A stretch of DNA of 63,321 bases from Paraburkholderia mimosarum LMG 23256 = NBRC 106338. Its GTDB lineage: Bacteria; Pseudomonadota; Gammaproteobacteria; Burkholderiales; Burkholderiaceae. The stretch is from positions 1 to 63,321 of the forward strand of contig NZ_BBJJ01000042.1 in assembly GCF_000739815.1 (NCBI RefSeq), given 5' to 3'. Positions within the stretch are counted from its first letter, which is position 1. Each line of letters starts with the position of its first letter. The translations under genes were made by a program, and so were the position numbers. Positions 33,722-42,889 of this stretch are shown piece after piece. A model generated the notes under the pieces. The model saw only the letters and a list, made by a program, of their open reading frames with translations. It ran no database searches and was not told where the DNA came from.

Positions 33722-36528
33722 AGCCCCGCCGGCAGCGCTTCGCCGAACACGCGGCCCGTGTCGGCCGTATCGAGTGCGACGACTTCGCGCACCATCGTCA
33801 CCCACGTGGGCGGCGCGTTCGCGGATTCGAGGCGCCGCAGCACCGCGTCGCGCACTTCGGGCGCGAGGTCGCGCGAGCGGTCGCCCGTCATGCGCGCGAT
33901 CTGCGCGGCGGCGAACATCGCCGGTTCGATCTTCTTCCAGTCGAGCGCGAGTATCGCGTCGAGCCAGCGCGTGGCCGTCTCCGGCGGCACGACGCCATGC
34001 GCGCTGCCGTAGAACGGCTGGCGCGCGCCGATGCGCCCCACGGCCCACCAGGTCTGATGATTCTCCGAAGGCTTCTGGAGCCGCTGCAACAGCCGCTCGC
34101 CGATCTCGACCTTGCGCTCGGCAGCGATCTGTTCGAGCGAGGCATAGAGCCGGATCATGTCCGGAAAACCGAGCTTCGCTGGGTCGAAGGGCAGCTTGTG
34201 GCGCTTCGAGCCGGCCGCCTCTTCGAGGTACGTCATCGCCTCCAGTACCTCATTCTGCTGCGCTTCGTTCAGCCCACCCGCCGCGCGCCGCCAGAGCGTC
34301 CACCACTCCGACCACACCTGGCCTTCGTTGACGAACTGGATGCCGTCGTCGAAGAGCGTCCATAGCTGTTCGACGCGCCATTCGTCCAGCGGATAGCCGA
34401 ACCCCGGGCGCAGGCTGAACCCGGCCAGGTTGAGCCACAGACGTTCGTGATCGGCCGAACGCCGGCGCTTGCCGGCGCGCTCCCACAGCGCGCCGAACAG
34501 CTCGCGCAGGAGCGGGCCGTCCCAGTTCTGGCGCGGCCCGAGCCGCTCTTCGAGATGCGCGCGCAGACGCTTCACCTCTTTCGCATCGACCTTCGCGGAG
34601 CGCGCGCCGAACACGCGTTCGATCGCTTCGATGGCGTCGTCGAGGCCCGCGTGGCGCGACTCGCCGCCCGCTGTCGACGCGCCGCCTTCGTGCTCGGCGC
34701 GGCGCAGCGCGAATTCGAGCAGCCAGCGCTGCGAGGCGTCGTCGGTGGCAATGCAGTGCATCTCCAGCGTGCCGACTTCGGTCAACGCGGTCGTGAGCTT
34801 GACGGGGCGCTCGCGCGCCGTCCTTGCATCTCCGGACGCGGGCACCACCGTCGCGAGCGGCGGCAGGCGCACGAAGTCGCCCGCCGCGAGGTCGGCCATC
34901 TCACCCGGCCGCCACGCGGTGTCGGCAACCGTCGATGCCAGGTGGAACTGCACGGGCTGGCCGAGCTGCAGCGCGAAGGTGCGGTCATCGAGATGCAGTT
35001 CATGCCCTTCCTCGGTGCCGCGCGGCAGGACGCATACGCCGCGCGGCGTAGTGCGCGCCTCGTCGCTTGCGGCATCGTCGAGGACGAGAAAGTAACTGCG
35101 CGGCGAGCCGCCGCCGATGCGCGGCGCGTGGCCCGCGCGCGCGAGCGCGTAGGCGACCGCGCCGCGCGCGACGGCCACGTCGGGTTGATCGTTTTGCAGC
35201 ACGTTGAGCGGCTCGCCGCGCCAGGCGCCGAGCGTGTCGGCGAGGCGCTGCGCGAGCGAGCGGGCGCGGAACACGCCGCCGTTGAGCAGCAGCGCGTCGG
35301 GCACGGGCGGCGCGGCGTCCTGTGCGCCAACCTCGCCCAGCGCCTCGCGCGACTGCGCGGCAAAGCGCTGCAAGAACGCCGCGATATGGCGCGTGATGGC
35401 CGGATCGGCCGCATAGGGCAAGCCGAACTCGACGATCGCCGCGCGCGAGCGGCGCGGCAGGTCGCTCGCGGCGCCCATCGGGAAAAAGCCGTCCAGCACG
35501 ATCTGCGCGACTTCCTCGCGGCCGAGCTGCGTGGTGCGCGCACCGCCCACGAGGCGAGCGCCCGTGCCGAGCAGCGTGACGGGCACGGACTCCGGCGCGC
35601 TCGCGTCGAGCAGCAGTTCCTTCGCCACACGGCAGCGCTCGACGAGCTGCGAAAGGCTCGCGGCGCTCAGGCGTGCTTGCGCGTTCTGCGCGTTTTGCGT
35701 ATTCACGAGCCGGCTCTCGGCCAGATGCGCAAGCGCAAGATCCATGTTGTCGCCGCCCAGCATCAGATGATTGCCCACGCCTATGCGCGTGAGCTGCGGC
35801 TCGCCGTTCTCGAACTGGACCTTGATGAGCGTGAGGTCGGTCGTGCCGCCCCCCACATCGCACACGAGCACGAGGCGCGACGCGCCCAGTTCGGCGTCGA
35901 GCGTCGCGCGATGGTGGTACAGCCAGTCGTAGAACGCGGCCTGCGGCTCTTCCAGCAGCCGCAGCGCGGGCAGCTTCGCGAGCCGCGCCGCTTCGAGCGT
36001 GAGCGCGCGCGCGCCGTCGTCGAACGACGCGGGCACGGTCAGCACCACGTCCTGGTCTTCGAGCGGCGCAGGCGGAAAACGATGGTTCCAGGCGGCGCGC
36101 ACGTGCGCGAGATAGCTCGCGCTCGCGACGACCGGCGACACCTTGGCGACGTCGTCGGGCGCGCCCCACGGCAGGATCGGCGCGAGGCGATCGACCGCGG
36201 CATGCGAGAGCCAGCTCTTCGCGCTCGCCACGAGCCGGCCCGGCACCTGCGCGCCGAGCGTGCGCGCGAGGCGGCCGACCACGACGCCCGCGAGCTCGCC
36301 GCTGGCGCTCTCGGAAGACGCGCTCCACGGCAGGCGCAGATCGCCCTCGGCCAGCTCGCCCGCCGCCGGGTGATAGCGCGCGGAAGGCAGCATTTTTTCC
36401 GCCCCCACTTCTCCGGGACCGGTGAGCTGCTCGATGTCGAACACGCGGATGGCGTCGCCGCCAGCCTCCACGTACGCCACGACCGTATTGCTCGTCCCCA
36501 GGTCGATGCCGACGACGTATGGCTTCAT
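33703..36528 (-). CDS. Large Hsp70-family protein with C-terminal DUF3731-like extension
   Basis: This is a 941-residue protein. The N-terminal Hsp70 ATPase domain shows VGIDLGTSNTVVAYVE (phosphate 1), LVLVCDVGGGTTDLTLIKVQ (phosphate 2) and LLNGGVFRARSLAQRLAD (adenosine). After the ATPase core (about residue 510) comes a long beta-rich section. A helical 350-residue C-terminus with DDGIQFVNEGQVWSEWWTLW follows, as in Hsp70-associated DUF3731 proteins. It is the last gene of a three-gene operon, five bases after the preceding Hsp70 gene. Canonical J-protein or GrpE genes are absent. Client and function unknown. Confidence 0.9.
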   Translation of the reverse strand: MKPYVVGIDLGTSNTVVAYVEAGGDAIRVFDIEQLTGPGEVGAEKMLPSARYHPAAGELAEGDLRLPWSASSESASGELAGVVVGRLARTLGAQVPGRLVASAKSWLSHAAVDRLAPILPWGAPDDVAKVSPVVASASYLAHVRAAWNHRFPPAPLEDQDVVLTVPASFDDGARALTLEAARLAKLPALRLLEEPQAAFYDWLYHHRATLDAELGASRLVLVCDVGGGTTDLTLIKVQFENGEPQLTRIGVGNHLMLGGDNMDLALAHLAESRLVNTQNAQNAQARLSAASLSQLVERCRVAKELLLDASAPESVPVTLLGTGARLVGGARTTQLGREEVAQIVLDGFFPMGAASDLPRRSRAAIVEFGLPYAADPAITRHIAAFLQRFAAQSREALGEVGAQDAAPPVPDALLLNGGVFRARSLAQRLADTLGAWRGEPLNVLQNDQPDVAVARGAVAYALARAGHAPRIGGGSPRSYFLVLDDAASDEARTTPRGVCVLPRGTEEGHELHLDDRTFALQLGQPVQFHLASTVADTAWRPGEMADLAAGDFVRLPPLATVVPASGDARTARERPVKLTTALTEVGTLEMHCIATDDASQRWLLEFALRRAEHEGGASTAGGESRHAGLDDAIEAIERVFGARSAKVDAKEVKRLRAHLEERLGPRQNWDGPLLRELFGALWERAGKRRRSADHERLWLNLAGFSLRPGFGYPLDEWRVEQLWTLFDDGIQFVNEGQVWSEWWTLWRRAAGGLNEAQQNEVLEAMTYLEEAAGSKRHKLPFDPAKLGFPDMIRLYASLEQIAAERKVEIGERLLQRLQKPSENHQTWWAVGRIGARQPFYGSAHGVVPPETATRWLDAILALDWKKIEPAMFAAAQIARMTGDRSRDLAPEVRDAVLRRLESANAPPTWVTMVREVVALDTADTGRVFGEALPAGLKLIAG

Positions 36529-36533
36529 CGGAC

Positions 36534-38378
36534 TCAGGCGCTTGCTCCGCCGCGCACGTCGAATTCGACCTTCCAGCGCTCGCTCGTACCGCTCGGCATC
36601 GCTTCGAGTTCGAGCGTGCCGGCTTCCGTCACGCGCGCGTGCAGCCGCACCGGCACGACCTCGCCGGAGGTGCGGCCTTCGGTCGGCAGCGTGGCCTGGA
36701 TTTCCTCCAGCTCCTGCAGCTCGTCGGGCGACCAGTAGTCGAGCATCGTGCCCACCAGATCCTGACGCCGCACCGACGAACCGAAGAAGCGGAAATGCAC
36801 CGGCTCGCCCACCACGAGGCCGAACTCCTGCGGCGGGAGCGGCACTTCCGTGCCCTCTTCCATGCCGAACGGCGCGACGCAAAGCGCCGAGACGGGCGGC
36901 TCCATGCCCGGGACTGCCGGCATGGCCGATTCCACGGCCACGTAGTACGCGCGCGCCGTGCCGCCGCGAATGCGCACGCCCTTGCCGCGCTTTACGTAGC
37001 CGTAATAGGCCGCGCCGCGCGCCACGGCGAGGTCGAGGTCCGCGCCGCCCAGCAGGCGTGCGGGCGCGGCGCCCTCGGCCGCGAGCCAGCCGTTGAGGAT
37101 GTCGAGCACGCGTTGCGAAAGCAGCGGCGACTTGAACACGCCGCCGTTGAACAGAATCGCCGTGGGATGCAGGAAGGTCGCGCCTTCGGGCAATGCGCCA
37201 AAGCCTTCGAGTTCCGCAAGCGCTTGCACCTGGCGCCCGAGGAAGGCGGCGAGATGGCGCGTGACGCCCGCATCCTGCGCATAGGGCAGGCCGAGCTGCG
37301 TGAGGCCCGCGCGCGTGCGCGCGGCGGGGCGCGCGGTGGCGTCCACCTGCGGGAAGAAGCCTTCGAGGATGATCTGCGTGAGCTCGGCTCGCGTGAGTTC
37401 CGTGCGGATCGATCCGCCGATGAGCTTGGAGCCGCGGCTCGGCACGACGATCGGCACCGTATCGACGGACGCGTCGCTCAGCAGCGCTTCCTTGGCCGAC
37501 CGGCACGCGTAGGTCAGCGCGCGCAATTGCCACGGATCGGCCTGCGTGCCCTGGGCCGCGAGCTTGCGCGCGACGACGTGCGCGAGCGCGAGGTCCATGT
37601 TGTCGCCGCCGAGCAGGATGTGCTCGCCCACCGCTACGCGGTGCAGCTCGAGGTTCCCTTCGCGCTCGATCACGGCGATGAGCGAAAGGTCGGTCGTGCC
37701 GCCGCCCACGTCGACCACGAGGATGATGTCGCCGACCTTCACTTCCTTGCGCCAGGCGCCGCCGCTCTTCTGGATCCAGCTATAGAGCGCCGCCTGCGGC
37801 TCCTCCAGCAGCGTCATGTTGGCGTAGCCGGCCGCCTGCGCCGCCTCGGCCGTCAGCTCGCGCGCGGCCGGATCGAACGACGCCGGAATCGTGACGGTGA
37901 TGTTCTGGTCGGCGAACGGCGCCTCGGGATGCGCGTGATCCCACGCCTCGCGCAGGTGCGTGAGATAGCGCACCGAGCTTTCGAGCGGCGAGACGCGCGT
38001 CACTTCTGGCGGCGCGTCGTTGGGCAGGATCGCCGCGCGGCGGTCCACGCCCGGGTGGCACAGCCAGCTCTTCGCGCTCGAAACGAGGCGTATGGGCGTG
38101 CCCGCGCCCCGGCTGCGCGCGAGTTCGCCGACGGCGTAGTCGCGCTCGGACGTCCACGGCAGCGTGAGATCGCCCGGCGTCATCTCGCCCGCGTGCGGCA
38201 GGTAGAGAAACGAAGGCAGCAGGTGGGGCGACTCGAGCGTGCCCGGCGCCGTGAGCTGGGTGACGTTCAGCACGCCCTGCTCTGTCTTTTCGCCGTCGCT
38301 CGCCAGGAGGTCCACGTAAGACAGCGCGCAATGCGTCGTACCGAGGTCGACGCCGATCGAATATCGCGATTCACTCAC
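36534..38378 (-). CDS. Hsp70-family protein (DnaK-like, 614 residues)
   Basis: This is a 614-residue Hsp70 paralogue. The ATP-binding motifs are GVDLGTTHCALSYVD (phosphate 1), ILVVDVGGGTTDLSLIAVIE (phosphate 2) and LFNGGVFKSPLLSQRVLD (adenosine). The C-terminal third is shorter than in DnaK, and no EEVD-like or long lid segment is visible. It overlaps the DUF2760 gene by four bases (ATGA), and is followed by the large Hsp70 after five bases, so all three are translated together. It is not the DnaK of the general chaperone set, and specific clients are likely. Confidence 0.9.
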   Translation of the reverse strand: MSESRYSIGVDLGTTHCALSYVDLLASDGEKTEQGVLNVTQLTAPGTLESPHLLPSFLYLPHAGEMTPGDLTLPWTSERDYAVGELARSRGAGTPIRLVSSAKSWLCHPGVDRRAAILPNDAPPEVTRVSPLESSVRYLTHLREAWDHAHPEAPFADQNITVTIPASFDPAARELTAEAAQAAGYANMTLLEEPQAALYSWIQKSGGAWRKEVKVGDIILVVDVGGGTTDLSLIAVIEREGNLELHRVAVGEHILLGGDNMDLALAHVVARKLAAQGTQADPWQLRALTYACRSAKEALLSDASVDTVPIVVPSRGSKLIGGSIRTELTRAELTQIILEGFFPQVDATARPAARTRAGLTQLGLPYAQDAGVTRHLAAFLGRQVQALAELEGFGALPEGATFLHPTAILFNGGVFKSPLLSQRVLDILNGWLAAEGAAPARLLGGADLDLAVARGAAYYGYVKRGKGVRIRGGTARAYYVAVESAMPAVPGMEPPVSALCVAPFGMEEGTEVPLPPQEFGLVVGEPVHFRFFGSSVRRQDLVGTMLDYWSPDELQELEEIQATLPTEGRTSGEVVPVRLHARVTEAGTLELEAMPSGTSERWKVEFDVRGGASA

Positions 38379-38968
38379 AGTTCCACCTCCGCGGGGGCGA
38401 TGATGCTCGCGTCGTGCGTCTTGACGAGCTGGGGCAGCTTGACTTCCTCGACACGCCAGCCGCGGTGCGTGAGGCTGCCGCTAAAGGGCGCCTCGCCGAC
38501 CACATTGCCCGTGAGGCGCACGGCGGCGGCGTCGAAGCCCGCGGGCAGCGTCACGCGCGCGCCTTCGGCCTCGCTGCGCACCGGGCGGAGCGCGAAATGG
38601 TCGCGCAGCGTGGCGCGGCAGCCTTCGTGGACGATGCGCGCGGCGGCGCCGATATCGGCATCGCTGTAACCGGCGATGTCTTCCTCGACGAAATCGACGA
38701 AACGCGCGTTGCGCTGGAGCAGCCCGAGCAGCTGAAGCGCGGCGTCGGGAGTCGCTTCCTTGATGACGGCGGGCGCGGGGGCGGGCTGCGGCTTCGCCAC
38801 CGGCGCCGCGGCGGGCGCGGGTGTGACCGTGGCGGGGGCGAACGACGCAGGACCGCCTTCACGCAGACGGCGCACGTTAGCGGCAAGCTCGGCATCGCCG
38901 AGGATCGCGAAGAACGATCCCAGCGCGACCGAAAGCCGGCCGAAGAAAGACAGATTCGATTCGGGCAT
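38375..38968 (-). CDS. DUF2760 domain protein
   Basis: This is a 197-residue protein. The N-terminus has FFGRLSVALGSFFAILGDAE, followed by a Pro/Ala linker (about 45-70). The DUF2760 domain has DAALQLLGLLQRNARFVDFV, YSDADIGAAARIVHEGCRAT and FSGSLTHRGWRVEEVKLP. It is the first gene of the Hsp70-Hsp70 operon. In other proteobacteria this family accompanies the same Hsp70 pair, so it probably acts as partner or adaptor. GGAG precedes the ATG at 38968. No transmembrane helix is convincing. Confidence 0.85.
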   Translation of the reverse strand: MPESNLSFFGRLSVALGSFFAILGDAELAANVRRLREGGPASFAPATVTPAPAAAPVAKPQPAPAPAVIKEATPDAALQLLGLLQRNARFVDFVEEDIAGYSDADIGAAARIVHEGCRATLRDHFALRPVRSEAEGARVTLPAGFDAAAVRLTGNVVGEAPFSGSLTHRGWRVEEVKLPQLVKTHDASIIAPAEVEL

Positions 38969-39361
38969 AGAGACGACTCCAAATATCTTGCCTGGGCTCG
39001 CAACGCGAGCCGACCTGCCGGGCTCGCGACGAGGCCCGATCGATGCCTGGAAGGAGGCGGCCAGCAGGGGGACTGGAGCCCGGCGCGGGCTCAAAACCCG
39101 TATTTTGCCTTGTCGCGGGCGTGAGCCGGTCAAAATGCGGGATTTGGCGGGGAATTGGCGCCTTTAGCGCGGCTGGGGGGCGCGCGGGTTGGCGGTTCGA
39201 ACTGCGCGTGGCGCCGGGGCAGAGAGGGACGGGCCGGATTGCTGCGCGGTTCAGATTGGGTGCACCGCAGATTCGACTCGCATTACTTCGCGATTCCCGC
39301 GCGGCCGCATCGGCGCGTGGGCGGTGAGCCCCGCGCCGATGCCAGCGAAACCCGGGCGAAT
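38969..39361. other. Upstream region of the Hsp70 operon
   Basis: About 390 bases with no credible gene. It must contain the promoter of the minus-strand Hsp70 operon. On that strand TTGACC occurs around 39139-39144, but I could not pair it with a good -10 box or a clear sigma-32 promoter. The DUF1269-like gene ends at its right edge. Confidence 0.3.
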
Positions 39362-39871
39362 TCAGGGAAAGATCGGCGTCGTCGGTTCCGCACCTTCCAC
39401 GTCGGCGCGCGGAACGTGCTGAGCAATGTTCTGCTCGATCTCGGCTTCGCGCGAGCCGGGAACGTCGGCCATCACGAGCAACTGACCGTCCTCGATCGGC
39501 CCGCGAAAGCGCGCAAGCCGCGTGTTCGGTTCGTCCACGCCGATCATGGCGGCCGTCCACGCGCCGAACACCGCGCCGGCGAGCGTGAGCGCGACGACGG
39601 CACCACCCGCGATCTCGAGATTCGCGGGCGGAAACATCAGCGCCACCAGACCGACGATCGCACCGGTCGCGCCGCCGAACGCCACGCCGCGCTCCAGCGC
39701 ATGCACGACGTCGCTGCGCTGCAAGAGCGACGCCTCGGGCAGGCGTTCGAGCCCAACGCTGTGGTTGGCGAGCACGTGGATATGGCGCCAGGTGATGCGG
39801 GCGCGCAGCAGATCGTCCACGATTGCCTGCGCCGTCGTGGTGTCGGGAGCGAGGAAATAGAGGCGTCTCAT
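39362..39871 (-). CDS. DUF1269-like membrane-associated protein
   Basis: This is a 169-residue protein with an N-terminal alpha/beta segment (MRRLYFLAPDTTTAQAIVDD), a Gly/Ala-rich hydrophobic pair of helices (about 63-105, containing GGATGAIVGLVALMFPPANL) and a C-terminal ferredoxin-like part (DGQLLVMADVPGSREAEIEQ). This order matches bacterial DUF1269-type stress proteins. Function unknown. It is transcribed toward the Hsp70 operon, with about 390 bases between them. Confidence 0.75.
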   Translation of the reverse strand: MRRLYFLAPDTTTAQAIVDDLLRARITWRHIHVLANHSVGLERLPEASLLQRSDVVHALERGVAFGGATGAIVGLVALMFPPANLEIAGGAVVALTLAGAVFGAWTAAMIGVDEPNTRLARFRGPIEDGQLLVMADVPGSREAEIEQNIAQHVPRADVEGAEPTTPIFP

Positions 39872-40203
39872 GATGGCCCTCCTTGGGTGATGCGGTCGCG
39901 TGCTACCGCTCGATTCCAGTCATCCTACGCCTGACATCCCCGCAACGCGCAAGCCGGAATCTGCTTCGCCGACGTACCCGTTGCTGCCGAGTCAACTCTC
40001 CGACACTGCGACACGCGAGGCGGACGCCAATCCCAGATTCGCACGCACTTCATATGATTTCGCATTCCCGCATGACCCGCACGCCGTGCCGGCAGCCCAA
40101 ACGAGCTCACCGACCGACCGCGATATTGCCCATCCTGCGCTGTGCACATCGAACTGGAGCAATCACGCACCGGCCGTCGGCAAAGGCGCGCACCGAGCCA
40201 CCG
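39872..40203. other. Intergenic stretch between kup and the DUF1269-like gene
   Basis: About 330 bases, no credible gene on either strand. No clear terminator for kup was found. Confidence 0.3.
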
Positions 40204-42129
40204 CTAGATCTCGACGCGCGCGCCCACCTCGATCACGCGATTGGCGGGCAGCTTGAAGAATGCGGCGATATTCCCGACGTTGTGCAGCATCACCGCGAAC
40301 AGGCGCTCGCGCCACAACGACATGCCATGGCCGCGCGTGGGCACCACCACGGCGCGGCTCAGGAACCACGACGTTTCGTCGAGATCGAACGCGAGTTCCG
40401 CAGACTTGTATGCGGCCAGCGTGCGCGGCAAGTCGACGTCGTCCTTGAATCCGTAATTGACGACGACGTAGTAGCAGCCCGGGCAGAGCAGTTCGACCAC
40501 CACGCGCTCGCTCTCGGCTACCCATGGCACATCCTTCGTCATCACGCTCAGGAATACTACGCGTTCGTGCAGCACACGGTTGTGCCGCAGGTTGTTGGCA
40601 AGGGCATGCGGTACCGCGTTGGCGTTCGGCGTGAGGAAGATCGCCGTGCCGCCCACGCGCACGGGCGAACGCTCGAGCAGCGCCGTCAGGTAGGGCTTGA
40701 GCGGCTTCTTGTCGGCGCGCGCTCGCGCCTCGGCGAGCATCATTTCCCACCCGCGTCCCCAGGTGGCCATGACCGTGAACATGAGCGCGCCTATCACGAG
40801 CGGGAACCAGCCGCCGTCCACGATCTTTAGCATGTTGGCCGAGAAAAACATGGCGTCGATCACGAAGAAAAACGCTGTCGCGAAGACGCAAAGCGCCCAG
40901 TTGTAATGCCACGCGTAGCGCACCACGAAGAACGTGAGAAACGTCGTGATGAGCATGGTGCCGGTCACGGCAATGCCATAAGCGGACCCGAGCGCCGTGG
41001 AAGAGCGGAAGCCGAGCACCGCGGCGACGACGGCAATGAGCAGGATCCAGTTGATGCCGGGCACGTAGATCTGCCCGATCTCGCGCTCCGAGGTATGCAC
41101 GATATTCATGCGTGGCAGGAAGGAAAGCTGCATGGCCTGCATGGCCATTGAATAGGTGCCCGAAATGACGGCTTGAGATGCGATGACGGTCGCGATCGTC
41201 GCGAGCACGATCATCGGCAGGATGGACCATTGCGGGAAGAGCCGGTAGAACGGGTTTTGCACTGCGCCGGGATGCGCCAGCAGCAACGCGCCCTGGCCGA
41301 GGTAGTTGAGCGCGAGCGCAGGAAACACGATGCCGAACCACGTGAGGCGTATCGGCCGCTTGCCGAAATGGCCCATGTCGGCATAGAGCGCCTCGGCGCC
41401 CGTGAGCGAAAGCACGACCGCGCCCAGCGCGACGAAAGCGAGCCAGCGATGATGCATGCAGAATGCGAGGCCTTGCAGCGGATCGAGTGCGACCAGCACG
41501 ACCGGCGCGGCGGCGATGTTGACGACCCCCGCCACGCCGATCACGGCGAACCAGAGCACCATCACCGGACCGAACACGGCGCCGATGCCGCCCGTGCCAT
41601 GCTTCTGTGTGATGAACAAAACGATGAGCGCCGTGAGCGTGACCGGAATCACATAGGTCTTGAGCGCGGGCTCCGCGACTTCGAGGCCTTCCACGGCGCT
41701 CAGCACGGAGATCGCCGGCGTGATCACGCTGTCGCCGAAGAAGAGCGCCGCACCCATCACGCCGATCACGAGCAGCGCGCGATGCAGGTGGGGCCGCCCG
41801 GAAACCGACGAAGCGGCGAGCGCGAGCAGCGCCATGATGCCGCCTTCGCCGTGATTGTTCGCCCGCAGGATGAGCGCGACGTACTTTAGCGAGACGACGA
41901 TCATTAGCGACCAGAAGATCAGCGAGATGATGCCGACGATATTGAAGGCATTGAGCGCAAGCCCGTTGCCGGGATCGAATACCGTGGCGAGCGTATAGAG
42001 CGGGCTGGTGCCGATATCCCCATAAACCACGCCGAGCGCGGCCAGCGCGAGCGCAGGGAGAGCCGGGCGATGCGGACCGGAGTCGCCAACGTGCCCGTGG
42101 CCCGGCGCAGCGGATGCGGATTGTGCCAT
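40204..42129 (-). CDS. kup: Low-affinity potassium transporter Kup
   Basis: This is a 641-residue membrane protein. After a 25-residue tail comes ALGVVYGDIGTSPLYTLATV, the signature of Kup/HAK K+ transporters. Then GEGGIMALLALA and SVITPAISVLSAVEGLEV follow. Twelve helices span to about residue 430, with a soluble C-terminal domain after. Kup takes up K+ with H+ under acid or low-K+ conditions. GGAGGGAG lies just upstream of the ATG. It is a single gene. Confidence 0.95.
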   Translation of the reverse strand: MAQSASAAPGHGHVGDSGPHRPALPALALAALGVVYGDIGTSPLYTLATVFDPGNGLALNAFNIVGIISLIFWSLMIVVSLKYVALILRANNHGEGGIMALLALAASSVSGRPHLHRALLVIGVMGAALFFGDSVITPAISVLSAVEGLEVAEPALKTYVIPVTLTALIVLFITQKHGTGGIGAVFGPVMVLWFAVIGVAGVVNIAAAPVVLVALDPLQGLAFCMHHRWLAFVALGAVVLSLTGAEALYADMGHFGKRPIRLTWFGIVFPALALNYLGQGALLLAHPGAVQNPFYRLFPQWSILPMIVLATIATVIASQAVISGTYSMAMQAMQLSFLPRMNIVHTSEREIGQIYVPGINWILLIAVVAAVLGFRSSTALGSAYGIAVTGTMLITTFLTFFVVRYAWHYNWALCVFATAFFFVIDAMFFSANMLKIVDGGWFPLVIGALMFTVMATWGRGWEMMLAEARARADKKPLKPYLTALLERSPVRVGGTAIFLTPNANAVPHALANNLRHNRVLHERVVFLSVMTKDVPWVAESERVVVELLCPGCYYVVVNYGFKDDVDLPRTLAAYKSAELAFDLDETSWFLSRAVVVPTRGHGMSLWRERLFAVMLHNVGNIAAFFKLPANRVIEVGARVEI

Positions 42130-42889
42130 GTCTCCCTCCTGACGCCGCGCGAGCGAACCCGAGCGGCCACGGCGATTATCGTTTCGCTTTGGGGGCGCGT
42201 TTCCTGGCGCGCGCTAGAGAAAGTATAGGAACCTTGGCGTGAAAATGCGCTTCGTACGACGCGCACGCGCCACGGCGCCTTCGCGAAACTCGCGCGCCGT
42301 GGTCCCTGGGAGTCCGTGACGATTGCTGACCTCTCGCCCGACTATTTCTCCATACGATGGCAATGCCATCGACGTATGCGTGTGACCACGGGCATGCAAC
42401 ATGCGAACGCCGCCTCCATCAAGACCCTCCCTTTCGCCCCGCAATTCGAACTGCATTGGAGCGAATGGCAAGACGGTCGTTCGCTCCCGCGCTTCGGCGC
42501 CCTTGCGCGCATCGCCTGGCTAAAGGGCAGCTTGTGCACTGTCCCCGCTTTGCGTCCCGCGGCAATCATCCTTGTGAGGAATACCGATGATCCTGACCGG
42601 CGTGCATCGCCTATTCGCAAAGCAATTACCGGACACCATCGTTCATACGCATCGCGCATTGAAACGCAGCACTAGCCACTCAGACATCCTCCTTTGACCG
42701 GATAGCTTTATCGCGGCATCTATGCCAGATTAGATTTCACTCATCCCAAGCGCAGCGCCGGGGTCGCGAAGCGATGCGCCATGATTTCAAGGAGGACGGC
42801 TTGCACGATTCCTTTCCTCCCCTTCATGCTGTCACGCGCGTCATGTTCGTGAGCATGCTCACGGATGGCCGTTCGCGAGCGCGCCCATC
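42130..42889. other. 760-base region without a convincing gene
   Basis: Bases 42300-42860 are less GC-rich than nearby genes. Several frames of 80-120 codons exist on both strands, but none has a recognisable domain or ribosome binding site. It contains the kup promoter on its left side and the flavoprotein promoter on its right. Confidence 0.3.

Noticed and set aside
33703..37533. Minus-strand frame extending the large Hsp70 upstream by 335 codons
   Set aside because: The extension is an Arg/Ala-rich shadow of the upstream Hsp70. The Hsp70 motif GIDLGTSNT begins at the ATG at 36528.
32665..38669. Very long plus-strand reading frames of 500 to 760 codons (such as 34447-36738 and 36519-38669)
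   Set aside because: They are antisense to the Hsp70 genes, Arg/His/Ala-rich and lack domains or ribosome binding sites. High GC makes long shadow frames common.
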